Below, piece by piece: positions 36,953 to 45,081 of a stretch of DNA of 64,000 bases. A program made the translations under genes and the position numbers. Numbering within the stretch: the stretch's first letter is position 1; every line of letters starts with the position of its first letter. The stretch spans positions 1,767,001 to 1,831,000 of the forward strand of contig NZ_CP094351.1 of the NCBI RefSeq assembly GCF_022807995.1, written 5' to 3'. This DNA is from Pseudomonas orientalis (GTDB lineage: Bacteria > Pseudomonadota > Gammaproteobacteria > Pseudomonadales > Pseudomonadaceae). Below the pieces are notes generated by a model. That model ran no database searches. It saw only the letters and a list, made by a program, of their open reading frames with translations, and was not told the origin of the DNA.

Positions 36953-37435
36953 TCAGCGGGCCTCGGTCACGGTGAAATGTTGCCGGGTGCCCGCCACCAG
37001 AATCTCCACCTCATCATCGATGCACTTGCCCAGCAAACGCTTGCCCAACGGCGAGCGCGGGGTGATGACGGTCACCGGTTGCCCGACCACTTCCACCTTC
37101 AAACCCGCCGCGTCCGGCGCCAGGAACAGCCATTGCTGGCGACCGTCCTCGTCTTCCAGGCCGACCAGAGTGCCGAGTTCTATCCCGCGCTGATCATCGT
37201 AGGCACGCAGCTGCAAGTTCTGGCACAGCACCAGCGATTGCCTGATTTCCTCGACTCGCCTGGCTTGTCCGGTCGCCAGGTACGAGGCTTCCAGGCCGAG
37301 GGTGTCGTATTTGTTCTCGGCGATGTTTTCTTCGTGGGTCGCCGTCTCGTAAGCGGTCTGCGCGGCGCGTTGGAGGACGGCGAGGTCGACTGTCAGCTTT
37401 TCCAGAATCAATTGAAGGACGGCGTGTTTATTCAT
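36953..37435 (-). CDS. GreA/GreB family elongation factor-like protein
   Basis: A 160-residue Gre-type protein distinct from GreB at 24339. The N-terminal coiled coil carries THEENIAENKYDTLGLEASY, where acidic tip residues are present but the classical SENADY tip is not. A C-terminal FKBP-like domain follows, ending with a Gre-type nucleotide-chain block (VITPRSPLGKRLLGKCIDDEVEI). It probably binds the RNA polymerase secondary channel, but cleavage stimulation cannot be assumed. It overlaps no neighbour and is 13 bp downstream of the membrane protein gene transcribed in the same direction. Confidence 0.82.
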   Translation of the reverse strand: MNKHAVLQLILEKLTVDLAVLQRAAQTAYETATHEENIAENKYDTLGLEASYLATGQARRVEEIRQSLVLCQNLQLRAYDDQRGIELGTLVGLEDEDGRQQWLFLAPDAAGLKVEVVGQPVTVITPRSPLGKRLLGKCIDDEVEILVAGTRQHFTVTEAR

Positions 37436-37447
37436 GGCTGTGCTTGA

Positions 37448-37816
37448 TCAATCGCAGAATTGCAGGACATTTGCCCGGCTTTTTTCGTTCGGCGCGTTCT
37501 GGTCCTGCTGCAGCCAGAACTGGCATTTGGGATTGGACAGGTTGCGTGCATTGTTTCGCGCCTGGTCCAGGGCTTGTTGCTGCTCCTGTTTTTGCAGGTT
37601 CTGCTGGTACTGCTCGAACATCCGGTTGGGCGGCTCCGGTGCAACGCTGGGCGGTGTGCCCAATTGTTGAACCGCCTGGGCCACCGGCGCCAGGCTCTGG
37701 GGGAACAGGTAGCGCGATGCCAGCCAGGTGGTCAGCGCGATGGCGATAAACCCCAGCCACAGGCCTGTGGCAATGGCGATGCAAAGCTTGAACAGCGACA
37801 TCGGACGGTCAGACAT
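37448..37816 (-). CDS. small membrane protein of unknown function
   Basis: A 122-residue protein from ATG 37816 with a strong AGGAGG ribosome site 6 bases upstream. It has one N-terminal transmembrane helix (LFKLCIAIATGLWLGFIAIA, about 8-30), a Pro-rich stretch and a Gln-rich helical segment (FEQYQQNLQKQEQQQALDQA), then two cysteines (CQFW and the terminal FCD). The C-terminal part should be periplasmic. A longer upstream frame is not supported. Its family is not recognised beyond being conserved in Pseudomonas. Confidence 0.7.
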   Translation of the reverse strand: MSDRPMSLFKLCIAIATGLWLGFIAIALTTWLASRYLFPQSLAPVAQAVQQLGTPPSVAPEPPNRMFEQYQQNLQKQEQQQALDQARNNARNLSNPKCQFWLQQDQNAPNEKSRANVLQFCD

Positions 37817-37948
37817 GATGGCCTCCTGGCAGGCATTGATGGCAAGTTGGCGATTGTCGCACAGCCGCGGCACAGAATAATCGCGATCAAGCCTTCTGCA
37901 TCGGCGCATTTATGCGGACAATCGAGCCTTTGAGCACTGGAGCCCGGA

Positions 37949-39082
37949 ATGAAAGCCCGCTGGGATATTTTTTGCAGCGTCGTCGATAACTACGGCGACA
38001 TTGGCGTGACCTGGCGACTGGCCCGGCAGTTGGTTGCCGAGCATGCGTGCGACGTGCGCTTGTGGGTGGATGACCTGCGCGCCTTCGAACGCATGTGCCC
38101 GCAGATCAATGTCAGCCTGGAGCAGCAGTGGCAAGAAGGTGTCGATGTACGCCACTGGCCGTGCGAATGGTCGGCAACCCCGGCGGCCGATGTGGTGGTT
38201 GCAGCGTTCGCTTGCCAACTGCCGGCTGACTACATGGAAGCCATGGCCGCGCGTGAGCGCACGCCGTTGTGGATGAACCTGGATTACCTCAGTGCCGAGG
38301 ACTGGGTGGTGGGCTGTCACCGCCTGCCGTCGGTGAAGTTCAAGGGCGTGCAGAAGTACTTCTTCTTTCCTGGATTTCGCCCGGGCACGGGCGGGCTGTT
38401 GCGTGAGGCAGGCTTGCTGCAGCAGCGTCAGGCTTTTCAAGAGGATGCCCATGCGCAGCGAGAACTCCTGCAAACCCTGGGCGTCTATCCTGTAGCCGGT
38501 GCGCGGCTGATCTCGCTGTTCGCTTATGAAAACGCCGGGCTGGACGGCTGGCTGGACGTGTTGTCGACAGACGGGCGTGCCACTCATCTGCTGGTGCCGG
38601 AAGGGCGCATCCTGGGCGATGTGCAACGCTGGCTGGGCGAGGAGGGGCTGACGGCGGGGGCTGTTCATCAACGCGGCGCCTTGACCGTGCAAGTGCTGCC
38701 GTTCGTTCGCCAGGAGCAGTACGACCAGTTGCTGTGGTGCTGCGACCTGAATGCCGTGCGGGGCGAGGACTCGTTCGTGCGCGCCCAGTGGGCCGGGCGC
38801 CCGTTGCTGTGGCACATCTATCGACAGGATGAAGACATCCACCTGGACAAGCTCGATGCGTTTCTTGAGCTGTATACCGCCGCCTTGTCGCCGGCGGCCA
38901 AGGCGGCGCTGGTTGCGTTCTGGCAAGCCTGGAACAGCGAGGGCGATATGGCCCGATCGTGGAAAATGCTGCAGGAGCACAGGGCGGAACTCAACGGGCA
39001 TGCGCAGAACTGGTGTCTGGAACAGGCCTTGCAGGCTGATCTTGCGACGGCGCTGGTACAGTTTTATGAAAGTTGGATATGA
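37949..39082 (+). CDS. earP: EF-P arginine rhamnosyltransferase EarP
   Basis: A 377-residue GT-B glycosyltransferase. The N-terminal WDIFCSVVDNYGDIGVTWRLARQL is the EarP signature, with the catalytic Asp in NYGDIG; the dTDP-rhamnose site is in NAVRGEDSFVRAQWAGRPLLWHIYRQDED near residue 275. It transfers rhamnose from dTDP-rhamnose to arginine 32 of EF-P, enabling ribosomes to pass polyproline stalls. It lies 49 bp upstream of efp, and the encoded EF-P has arginine at position 32, so the pair is complete. Confidence 0.95.
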   Translation: MKARWDIFCSVVDNYGDIGVTWRLARQLVAEHACDVRLWVDDLRAFERMCPQINVSLEQQWQEGVDVRHWPCEWSATPAADVVVAAFACQLPADYMEAMAARERTPLWMNLDYLSAEDWVVGCHRLPSVKFKGVQKYFFFPGFRPGTGGLLREAGLLQQRQAFQEDAHAQRELLQTLGVYPVAGARLISLFAYENAGLDGWLDVLSTDGRATHLLVPEGRILGDVQRWLGEEGLTAGAVHQRGALTVQVLPFVRQEQYDQLLWCCDLNAVRGEDSFVRAQWAGRPLLWHIYRQDEDIHLDKLDAFLELYTAALSPAAKAALVAFWQAWNSEGDMARSWKMLQEHRAELNGHAQNWCLEQALQADLATALVQFYESWI

Positions 39083-39131
39083 TACGCCACCTTGATTTTT
39101 GTAAATCCCATCCAAATTTCGGATATATGCA

Positions 39132-39704
39132 ATGAAAACTGGTAAAGAACTGAAACCCGGTACAGTGATCCGTCTCGAAAACGACCCTTGGCTGGTTCAG
39201 AAAGCTGAGTTCACCAAGTCCGGTCGTAACAGCGCCATCATGAAGACCAAGCTGAAGAACCTGCTGACCGGTTACAAGACCGAGATCGTCTACAGCGCCG
39301 ATGACAAACTGGACGACGTGATCCTCGACCGCAAGGAAGCGACCCTGTCCTTCATCAGCGGCGACACCTACACGTTCATGGACACCACCGACTACACCAT
39401 GTACGAGCTGAACGCTGAAGATATCGAAGCCGTTCTGCCGTTCATCGAAGAAGGCATGGAAGACGTCTGCGAAGCTATTTTCTTCGAAGAGCGCCTGGTT
39501 TCCGTAGAACTGCCGACCACTATCGTGCGTAAAGTTGCCTACACCGAAGGTTCCGCTCGCGGTGACACTTCCGGCAAGGTGATGAAGCCTGCCAAGCTGA
39601 GCAACGGTACCGAACTGCAAGTGGCCGATTTCATCGAAATCGACGACCTGATCGAGATCGACACCCGCGAAGGTGGTTCGTACAAAGGTCGCGCCAAGAA
39701 GTAA
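39132..39704 (+). CDS. efp: translation elongation factor P
   Basis: A 190-residue EF-P with three beta-barrel domains. The tip loop of domain I reads KSGRNSA and the arginine is residue 32, the position that EarP rhamnosylates; a lysine there would instead indicate the EpmA pathway. The C-terminal OB domain ends [15 protein letters not shown]. It relieves ribosome stalling at consecutive prolines. Codon usage is highly biased, as expected of an abundant translation factor. A strong terminator follows. Confidence 0.97.
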   Translation: MKTGKELKPGTVIRLENDPWLVQKAEFTKSGRNSAIMKTKLKNLLTGYKTEIVYSADDKLDDVILDRKEATLSFISGDTYTFMDTTDYTMYELNAEDIEAVLPFIEEGMEDVCEAIFFEERLVSVELPTTIVRKVAYTEGSARGDTSGKVMKPAKLSNGTELQVADFIEIDDLIEIDTREGGSYKGRAKK

Positions 39705-39728
39705 TTCCTGCGCCCCGATACAAACTGA

Positions 39729-39757
39729 AAAGCCCGACCATGCGTCGGGCTTTTTTG
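39729..39757 (+). terminator. rho-independent terminator of efp
   Basis: AAAAGCCCGAC, a short CATGC loop, GTCGGGCTTTTTT: an 8-9-bp stem with a T-run, 24 bp after the efp stop. The convergent esterase gene may use the same hairpin. Confidence 0.93.
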
Positions 39758-39769
39758 TGCGTGCGGTGT

Positions 39770-40786
39770 TTACTTCAGGTGCCGCTTCAGCTCATCCGAC
39801 GCTTGCAGCAAGGCAGACCGTACAGCGGGCACCTGGCTGATCACGTTGAGCAAACCGTAGTCGTGGATCATGCCGTTGTAGCGTACGGCAGTGACCGGCA
39901 CACCGGCCTGATCCAGTTTGCGGGCGTAGGCTTCACCCTCGTCACGCAACACGTCGGCACCGGCGGTTTGCACCATCGCAGGGGGCAACCCCTTGAGTTG
40001 ATCGGTGGTGGCCCGCAGTGGCGAGGCGTAGATCTCGGCGCGCTGGTTGGCGTCGGTAGTGTAATTGTCCCAGAACCATTTCATCATGTTCCTGGTGAGG
40101 AAGTGCCCTTCGGCGTACTGGTTGTAGGAACCGGTGTCGAAGTTGGCGTCGGTCACCGGCCACAGCAGCAGTTGGAACTTGATCGCCGGCGTGCCCTTGT
40201 CCTTGGCCATCAGGCTGACCACTGCTGCCATATTGCCGCCGACACTGTTGCCTGCGACTGCCAGGCGCTTGCCATCGACATTGATTTCCTTGCCGTGCTC
40301 CGCCACCCACTTTGTCGCGCCGTACGCCTGGTTGATCGCCACCGGGTAATGCGCTTGCGGCGATGGCGTGTAGTTGACGAAGACCGCCACGGCCCCCGAA
40401 CCCACCACCAGGTCGCGCACCAGGCGTTCATGGGTCGGGTAATCGCCCAGCACCCAGCCGCCGCCGTGGAAGAACATGAACACCGGCAACGTACCCTTGA
40501 CCCCGGCCGGACGCACAATGGTCAGCTCCAGCGGCTGGCCGTCGACCTGAATGGTCTTCTGGCTCACGTCCGCCTTGGGCAGGCTTAACTTCACGCCGGC
40601 CTGGGCTCCGGTCAGCACCGCGCGGGCCTGCTGGGGCGTCAATTGCTCCATCGGCTTGCCGGTGCCGGCGTTCAGCGCATCCAGGAACTTCTGGGTGCTT
40701 TGCTCCACATCACCGCTGGCGGCGAACGCGGTGCTGATGGACAGGGCGAGCAGGCCGCCGGTGAGCGCTTTGGCAAACGTGTTCAT
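39770..40786 (-). CDS. secreted alpha/beta hydrolase (HSL-type esterase)
   Basis: A 338-residue hydrolase with signal peptide MNTFAKALTGGLLALSISTA cleaved near AFA-AS. It belongs to the hormone-sensitive-lipase group: the oxyanion motif is FFHGGGWVLGD (about 105) and the nucleophile Ser lies in GNSVGG (near 180), with DVLRDEGEAYA (Asp) and IHDYGLL (His) completing the triad. It should hydrolyse short-chain esters in the periplasm or outside. It lies 27 bp downstream of ohr on the same strand and may be read through from the ohr promoter. Confidence 0.88.
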   Translation of the reverse strand: MNTFAKALTGGLLALSISTAFAASGDVEQSTQKFLDALNAGTGKPMEQLTPQQARAVLTGAQAGVKLSLPKADVSQKTIQVDGQPLELTIVRPAGVKGTLPVFMFFHGGGWVLGDYPTHERLVRDLVVGSGAVAVFVNYTPSPQAHYPVAINQAYGATKWVAEHGKEINVDGKRLAVAGNSVGGNMAAVVSLMAKDKGTPAIKFQLLLWPVTDANFDTGSYNQYAEGHFLTRNMMKWFWDNYTTDANQRAEIYASPLRATTDQLKGLPPAMVQTAGADVLRDEGEAYARKLDQAGVPVTAVRYNGMIHDYGLLNVISQVPAVRSALLQASDELKRHLK

Positions 40787-40813
40787 GTTCTTCTCCGATC
40801 AGGGCTGTGATGG

Positions 40814-41233
40814 TTAAACGGCTACGTGCAGACGCACGTCGACGTTGCCGCGTGTGGCGTTGGAGTACGGGCACACCTGGTGGGCGGCGTCGACCAGCGT
40901 CTGCGCATCGTCTTGAGCCAGGCCCGGCAGGCTGATGTGCAGGTCGATGTCCAGGCCGAAGCCGCCGGGGATCTGGCCGATGCCAACGTGGGCGGTGATC
41001 GAAGCGTCGTCCGGGATTTTGCGTTTGGCCTGGCCGGCAACGAATTTCAGGGCGCCGATAAAGCAGGCCGAGTAGCCGGCCGCGAACAGCTGTTCAGGGT
41101 TGGTGGCCTGGCCGCCGGCGCCGCCCAATTCCTTGGGCGTGGAGAGTTTGACGTCGAGGATGTTGTCACTGGAGACAGCGCGACCATCACGGCCGCCGGT
41201 GGCGGTGGCTACTGCGGTATAGAGCGTTTGCAT
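40814..41233 (-). CDS. ohr: organic hydroperoxide resistance protein Ohr
   Basis: A 139-residue OsmC/Ohr protein. The two redox cysteines are in GYSACFIGALKF and QVCPYSNATRGN, both with the Ohr-type context (the latter CPYS distinguishes it from OsmC). It reduces organic hydroperoxides and peroxynitrite with lipoylated partners. ohrR lies upstream on the same strand but is separated by a 314-bp region that contains the putative OhrR operator and a REPIN. Confidence 0.96.
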   Translation of the reverse strand: MQTLYTAVATATGGRDGRAVSSDNILDVKLSTPKELGGAGGQATNPEQLFAAGYSACFIGALKFVAGQAKRKIPDDASITAHVGIGQIPGGFGLDIDLHISLPGLAQDDAQTLVDAAHQVCPYSNATRGNVDVRLHVAV

Positions 41234-41254
41234 GGTGTCGTCCTCTGGTAGTTT

Positions 41255-41320
41255 GCGCTAAATATTTGTGCGCTAAGTAATTGGTGGGATGAATGTATAG
41301 CGCTAATGTTTTGCGCGCAA
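41255..41320 (-). promoter_or_regulatory. ohr control region with 15-bp-register GCGC(T)AA half-sites
   Basis: GCGCTAA occurs at 41255, 41270 and 41300 (plus-strand coordinates) and GCGCAA at 41315, within a TTGCGCGCAA palindrome; all start positions fall on a 15-bp grid. The block lies 20-90 bp upstream of the ohr ATG in a sequence rich in A and T. It is the only plausible place for OhrR to act on ohr. A similar GCGCCAGATAATT occurs in the ohrR upstream region (42055-42067). Confidence 0.55.
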
Positions 41321-41409
41321 GATAAATTCACAAGTATTTTTCAGGCGACGGGAAAACAATGCGAAGGGGGCAAAACCTAATGCCAGTCAGTTAAGGGTAC
41401 ACCTCCGTC

Positions 41410-41509
41410 TGTAGGAGCGAGCTTGCTCGCGAAAAACTCACAGACACCGCATTCATTCAGGAAGCACGCGTTATCGTTGACGTTTTTCGCGAGCAAGCTC
41501 GCTCCTACA
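41410..41509. repeat. REPIN copy B (GAGCGAGCTTGCTCGCGAA family)
   Basis: A 100-bp element with perfect inverted ends TGTAGGAGCGAGCTTGCTCG and its complement. The loop (CTCACAGACACCGCATTCATT onward) is the reverse-complement orientation of copies C and D. A GTCCCCTCCCACAGG fragment just to the right (41516-41530) looks like a leftover of the other repeat family. Confidence 0.92.
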
Positions 41510-41547
41510 GGATTTGTCCCCTCCCACAGGTTCAGTATTTTGCTTCT

Positions 41548-42000
41548 TTAGATTGCGCTCTGCAGGTTGCTGCGCAGGGCAATCAGATCCGCCTGCAGCT
41601 TGCGTAACTGCTCCAGTTCCAGCCCGCTGGCGCCCAAGATGCATTGTGGAACGCCCATGGCCTTGTCCTGCAGCGCCCGCCCGGCAGCGGTCAACTCCAC
41701 CACCACCACGCGTTCATCTTCACGGCTGCGGGTGCGGCTCAACAGGCCTTCGGCTTCCAGGCGCTTGAGCAGCGGCGTCAGGGAGCCGGGATCGGTGAGC
41801 AGGCGATTGCTGATTTCACCGACGGTCAAACCGTCTTCTTCCCACAGCACCATCATGGCCAGGTACTGCGGGTAGGTGAGGCCGAGAGCCTGAAGGAGGG
41901 GCTTGTATACCTTGGTCATCAATAGCGAGGTGGAGTGCAACGCGAAACACAGCTGGTTATCCAGCATCAAGGATTCGCAAGGATTGGGATTTTTGCTCAT
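41548..42000 (-). CDS. ohrR: MarR-family organic peroxide sensor OhrR
   Basis: A 150-residue MarR regulator from ATG 42000 (GAGGCACCGCC upstream). The reactive peroxide-sensing cysteine is in LDNQLCFALHSTS (near residue 18 of the preferred start), the hallmark of OhrR. The winged helix follows (LGLTYPQYLAMMVLWEEDGLTVGEI, LTPLLKRLEAEGLLSRTRSREDERVV). It represses ohr until oxidised by organic hydroperoxide. Two further cysteines (PCESL and PQCILG) could take part in disulfide formation. Confidence 0.95.
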   Translation of the reverse strand: MSKNPNPCESLMLDNQLCFALHSTSLLMTKVYKPLLQALGLTYPQYLAMMVLWEEDGLTVGEISNRLLTDPGSLTPLLKRLEAEGLLSRTRSREDERVVVVELTAAGRALQDKAMGVPQCILGASGLELEQLRKLQADLIALRSNLQSAI

Positions 42001-42079
42001 GGCGGTGCCTCGAAAAGCCGGTATGAGCGGGAATCTAGCGGGCAAATCTTTGATGCGCCAGATAATTCTGCCCCGATGG

Positions 42080-43030
42080 TCAGACCAGGCCGCTTTGCAG
42101 TGCCAGATCCCAAGGTGGCACAGGGCTGAAACGGGATTTCAGGTATTCCAGCAGTAACCGACTGCGTGCATTGGGTTGCTGTTCCAGGCGTAGTGCGTAG
42201 ATTCCGGTGGTTTCCGGGCTGGGCAGACCGGTTTCACAAAACAACGGCAACAGCTCGCCACGCACCAGGTATTCACTGGCCAGCCACGTGGGCAGGTGTG
42301 CAATACCCAACCCCGCCAAGGCTCCGCAGAGCAGGGCCTCGGCGTTGTTGGCACTCATGCGGATACGACGAGGACGATAAATGGCGCGGCGCCCATCCAG
42401 TTCGAAGCGCCAGGCAAACATCGGCGCGAGCCCGTCCCAGTCCAGGCCGTCGTGTTCGCTCAATTGCCGCGGGTGCGTTGGCGTACCCCGGCTTTTCAGA
42501 TAAGCCGGGCTGGCGCAGGCAATGCGCACGATACTGGCAAGCGGCGTGGCGATCAGCCGGGTGTCGGCAATATGCCCTGCGCGCAGCACCAGGTCGACCT
42601 TGCCCAAGTGCGTGCCCTGCATATCGACAAAGCTGTCGATCAGATGCAGGTGCACATCCAGCCCCGGGTACACCTGCAGGAAATCCGCAATCACCGGCGC
42701 CAGGTGCCGCCGCCCGAACGCCGCCGGTGCATCCACGCGGATCAGGCCTTCCGGCGCATGGCTCAGGGACACGGCTTCGGCGCGTGCCAGTTGCAACTCG
42801 CCGACAATCCGACGCGCTCGCTCGGCAAAGGCCAGGCCGGCCGGAGTGGGAACTACGGCATGGGTGCTGCGCTGAAACAAGCGGCTGCCGACAGAGTTTT
42901 CCAAACTGTCGATACGCCGCGCCACTGCCGAGGGGGTCAATGGATGGCGGCGCGCGGCGGCGGAAAAGCTGCCGGTTTCCAGTACATCGAGAAACAGGCT
43001 CAGTTGGTCGGTCAGCGCATTGGGGTTCAT
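42080..43030 (-). CDS. LysR-type regulator
   Basis: A 316-residue LTTR of the CrgA-like subgroup: helix-turn-helix DQLSLFLDVLETGSFSAAARRH (about 7-28) and effector domain with EGLIRVDAPAAFGRRHLAPVI, the fold-conserved start of that group. Starts at 43030 and 43063 are both in frame and neither has a strong ribosome site; 43030 puts the helix-turn-helix where LTTRs usually have it. It is divergent from the TauE/SafE transporter gene 110 bp away, a common regulator-target layout. Confidence 0.87.
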   Translation of the reverse strand: MNPNALTDQLSLFLDVLETGSFSAAARRHPLTPSAVARRIDSLENSVGSRLFQRSTHAVVPTPAGLAFAERARRIVGELQLARAEAVSLSHAPEGLIRVDAPAAFGRRHLAPVIADFLQVYPGLDVHLHLIDSFVDMQGTHLGKVDLVLRAGHIADTRLIATPLASIVRIACASPAYLKSRGTPTHPRQLSEHDGLDWDGLAPMFAWRFELDGRRAIYRPRRIRMSANNAEALLCGALAGLGIAHLPTWLASEYLVRGELLPLFCETGLPSPETTGIYALRLEQQPNARSRLLLEYLKSRFSPVPPWDLALQSGLV

Positions 43031-43139
43031 TAGTTCATGCTTGTGCGAGGTTGGCATAGCCATTGTGCGTTGCTGTGCGTTTCCGCGCTAGAGCCGAGTG
43101 CGTAGCATGCAGGCTTCGGGATTGGCGGAGTAACGAGCG

Positions 43140-43889
43140 GTGTTGGATTTAATGATGTATCTGGTGTTGGGCGCGGCTCTCGGCACGGTAGGCGGATTGT
43201 TTGGCATCGGCGGCGGGCTGATCGCTATCCCCGTGCTGGGTGTGCTGTTCGGTCTCGATCAGCAGATCGCCCAAGGCACGGCGCTGGTGATGGTGGTCCC
43301 GAACGTAATGCTGGCCCTGTGGCGGTATCACCAGCGCAACCGCATAGAGCTGCGCCACGCCTTGCCATTAGGCGCGATGGGATTCAGCTTCGCCTGGCTG
43401 GGTTCGATCTGGGCGGTCGGCCTGGATGCCGGGGCGATGCGGATCGGGTTTATCGTCTTTTTGGTGGTGCTGGCGGCCTACAATCTGGTGCGCATGTTTA
43501 CCCGTAATGCACCGCCGACCGCGCAAATGCGTTATTCCTGGCCGTGGCTGGGCGTACTCGGCGCAGCGTCAGGCGCCATGGGCGGATTGTTCGGTGTCGG
43601 TGGCGCGGTGGTGGCCACACCGGTGCTGACCAGCGTCTTCGGCACCAGCCAGGTGATCGCCCAAGGCTTGTCCCTGGCGCTGGCGCTGCCCAGTACCGGC
43701 GTAACCCTGGTCACTTACGCCTGGCATCACGAAGTGGACTGGCTGATTGGCGTGCCGTTGGCGGTGGGCGGCCTGCTCAGCATCAGTTGGGGCGTGAAAG
43801 TCGCTCATGCGCTGCCCGAGCGTGTATTGCGGGGCTTGTTCTGTGGCTTTCTGGCGGTGTGCGCGGTGATGCTGACGTTTAAAGTCTGA
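43140..43889 (+). CDS. TauE/SafE family sulfite exporter-like protein
   Basis: A 249-residue protein with eight predicted helices and the internal duplication of the family: GTVGGLFGIGGGLIAIPVL near the N-terminus is repeated as GAMGGLFGVGGAVVATPVL at about 145. Substrates in the family include sulfite, sulfoacetate and other organosulfur anions. The GTG at 43140 is used as start (GGAGTAACGAGCG upstream). Its 3' end overlaps the stop of the convergent LysR gene by 11 bp, and it is flanked by LysR genes on both sides. Confidence 0.88.
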   Translation: MLDLMMYLVLGAALGTVGGLFGIGGGLIAIPVLGVLFGLDQQIAQGTALVMVVPNVMLALWRYHQRNRIELRHALPLGAMGFSFAWLGSIWAVGLDAGAMRIGFIVFLVVLAAYNLVRMFTRNAPPTAQMRYSWPWLGVLGAASGAMGGLFGVGGAVVATPVLTSVFGTSQVIAQGLSLALALPSTGVTLVTYAWHHEVDWLIGVPLAVGGLLSISWGVKVAHALPERVLRGLFCGFLAVCAVMLTFKV

Positions 43890-44733
43890 ACCCTTCAACA
43901 ATATATTCAGCCAGGCATTCGGTAATGGGCGACGTCATTTGCGGGTTGCGCAGCAAGCGCAGGTTCATCGCCGGCAAGGGCGGAAAGCCTTCGTCGCTGC
44001 CGAGCACGCGCAGGTCCTGGGACACCAGGCTTTCCATGCTGACCATCGCCGCCAGGCCGGCACTGACCACCGCCAGGATCGCCGCGCCATTGGAGCTGTG
44101 ATAGGCCAGGCGATAACCCCGCCCGGCCATGTCCAGCGCTGTCTGGGCCCACTGCGTATAGAGGCAGTCGCCGCCGGAAACCGCCAGCGGCAGGGCCTCG
44201 TGGTCGTCCACGCAAAAACACGGCGCGGCGGCCCACACCATGCGTTCCGTACGCAGGAATTCCCCCAGATCGTTGCCGGGCTCGCGGCTGATAACGGTCA
44301 ATGCCAGGTCGCGTCGCTGCATCAGCACCGATGACGACTCGCAGTGCAGCTCAATCTGGATCAGCGGGTAGGCCTTGGAAAACTGTTTGAGAATGCCCGG
44401 CAGGAAGCGCATCACGTAATCGTCCGGCGTACCGATGCGCACCAACCCCACCATATGCGGCTCGCGCAGGGTGTTGAATACCTCGCTGTGCAATTTCAGA
44501 ATGCGCCGTGCGTAACCCAACAACACCTGGCCCTCTGGCGTGAGGCGCACCTGGCGACCGTCGCGTTCGAACAGCTTGCGCTGCAGCACATCCTCTTCCA
44601 GGCGTTTCATTTGCATGCTCACCGCCGATTGAGTGCGGTTGACCAGTTCCCCGGCCCGAGTAAAACCGCCTTGGTCAGCGATGGCGACGAAGGTGCGCAG
44701 CACTTCTGTGTCGATGCTCGGGTAAGTCGACAA
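43879..44733 (-). CDS. LysR-type regulator
   Basis: A 284-residue LTTR. The helix-turn-helix is TFVAIADQGGFTRAGELVNRTQSAVSMQMKRLE and the effector domain has GLVRIGTPDDYVMRFLPGIL. Nothing in the sequence tells its ligand. The start is TTG 44733, the only start in that frame, with GGAG 9 bases upstream. It is divergent from the DUF1127 gene, sharing a 97-bp gap, and its 3' end overlaps the TauE gene. Confidence 0.87.
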   Translation of the reverse strand: MSTYPSIDTEVLRTFVAIADQGGFTRAGELVNRTQSAVSMQMKRLEEDVLQRKLFERDGRQVRLTPEGQVLLGYARRILKLHSEVFNTLREPHMVGLVRIGTPDDYVMRFLPGILKQFSKAYPLIQIELHCESSSVLMQRRDLALTVISREPGNDLGEFLRTERMVWAAAPCFCVDDHEALPLAVSGGDCLYTQWAQTALDMAGRGYRLAYHSSNGAAILAVVSAGLAAMVSMESLVSQDLRVLGSDEGFPPLPAMNLRLLRNPQMTSPITECLAEYIVEGFRL

Positions 44734-44830
44734 TTGATCAATCTCCGAGATGTATTACATAAGAAACATTCGTTGGATTGATCATAGGCCCAGGCTCACA
44801 CTCGCGTCATCCCCATTGGAGGGCGAGAAG

Positions 44831-45037
44831 ATGAAAGGTCAAAAAAATCATGGGATGAGGGCAAGGTCGCCGTTGTCGGGGCTGCTTCACAGCATTTCGC
44901 GTTGGCCGGCTTTGCATCGCGAACGCCGGATGCTGGCGGGCATGAGTGATGATGCGCTCAAGGATATCGGGCTCAACCGTGTCGACGTGGAGCAGGAGAT
45001 CCATCGGCATTTCTGGGACGACCCGCTGCGCAAGTGA
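44831..45037 (+). CDS. DUF1127 (YjiS-like) small protein
   Basis: A 68-residue basic protein from ATG 44831. The C-terminal half ERRMLAGMSDDALKDIGLNRVDVEQEIHRHFWDD is the complete DUF1127 domain (the L.MSDxxLKDIGL motif). Members are small cytoplasmic regulators, some RNA-binding, linked to phosphate and carbon metabolism and to virulence in related bacteria. It stands between a divergent LysR gene and the YcaQ-like gene 44 bp downstream. Confidence 0.85.
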   Translation: MKGQKNHGMRARSPLSGLLHSISRWPALHRERRMLAGMSDDALKDIGLNRVDVEQEIHRHFWDDPLRK

Positions 45038-45081
45038 CCCGGGATGCAGTAGGGTAGGCGCGAGCATTCAAGGAGCCATCC

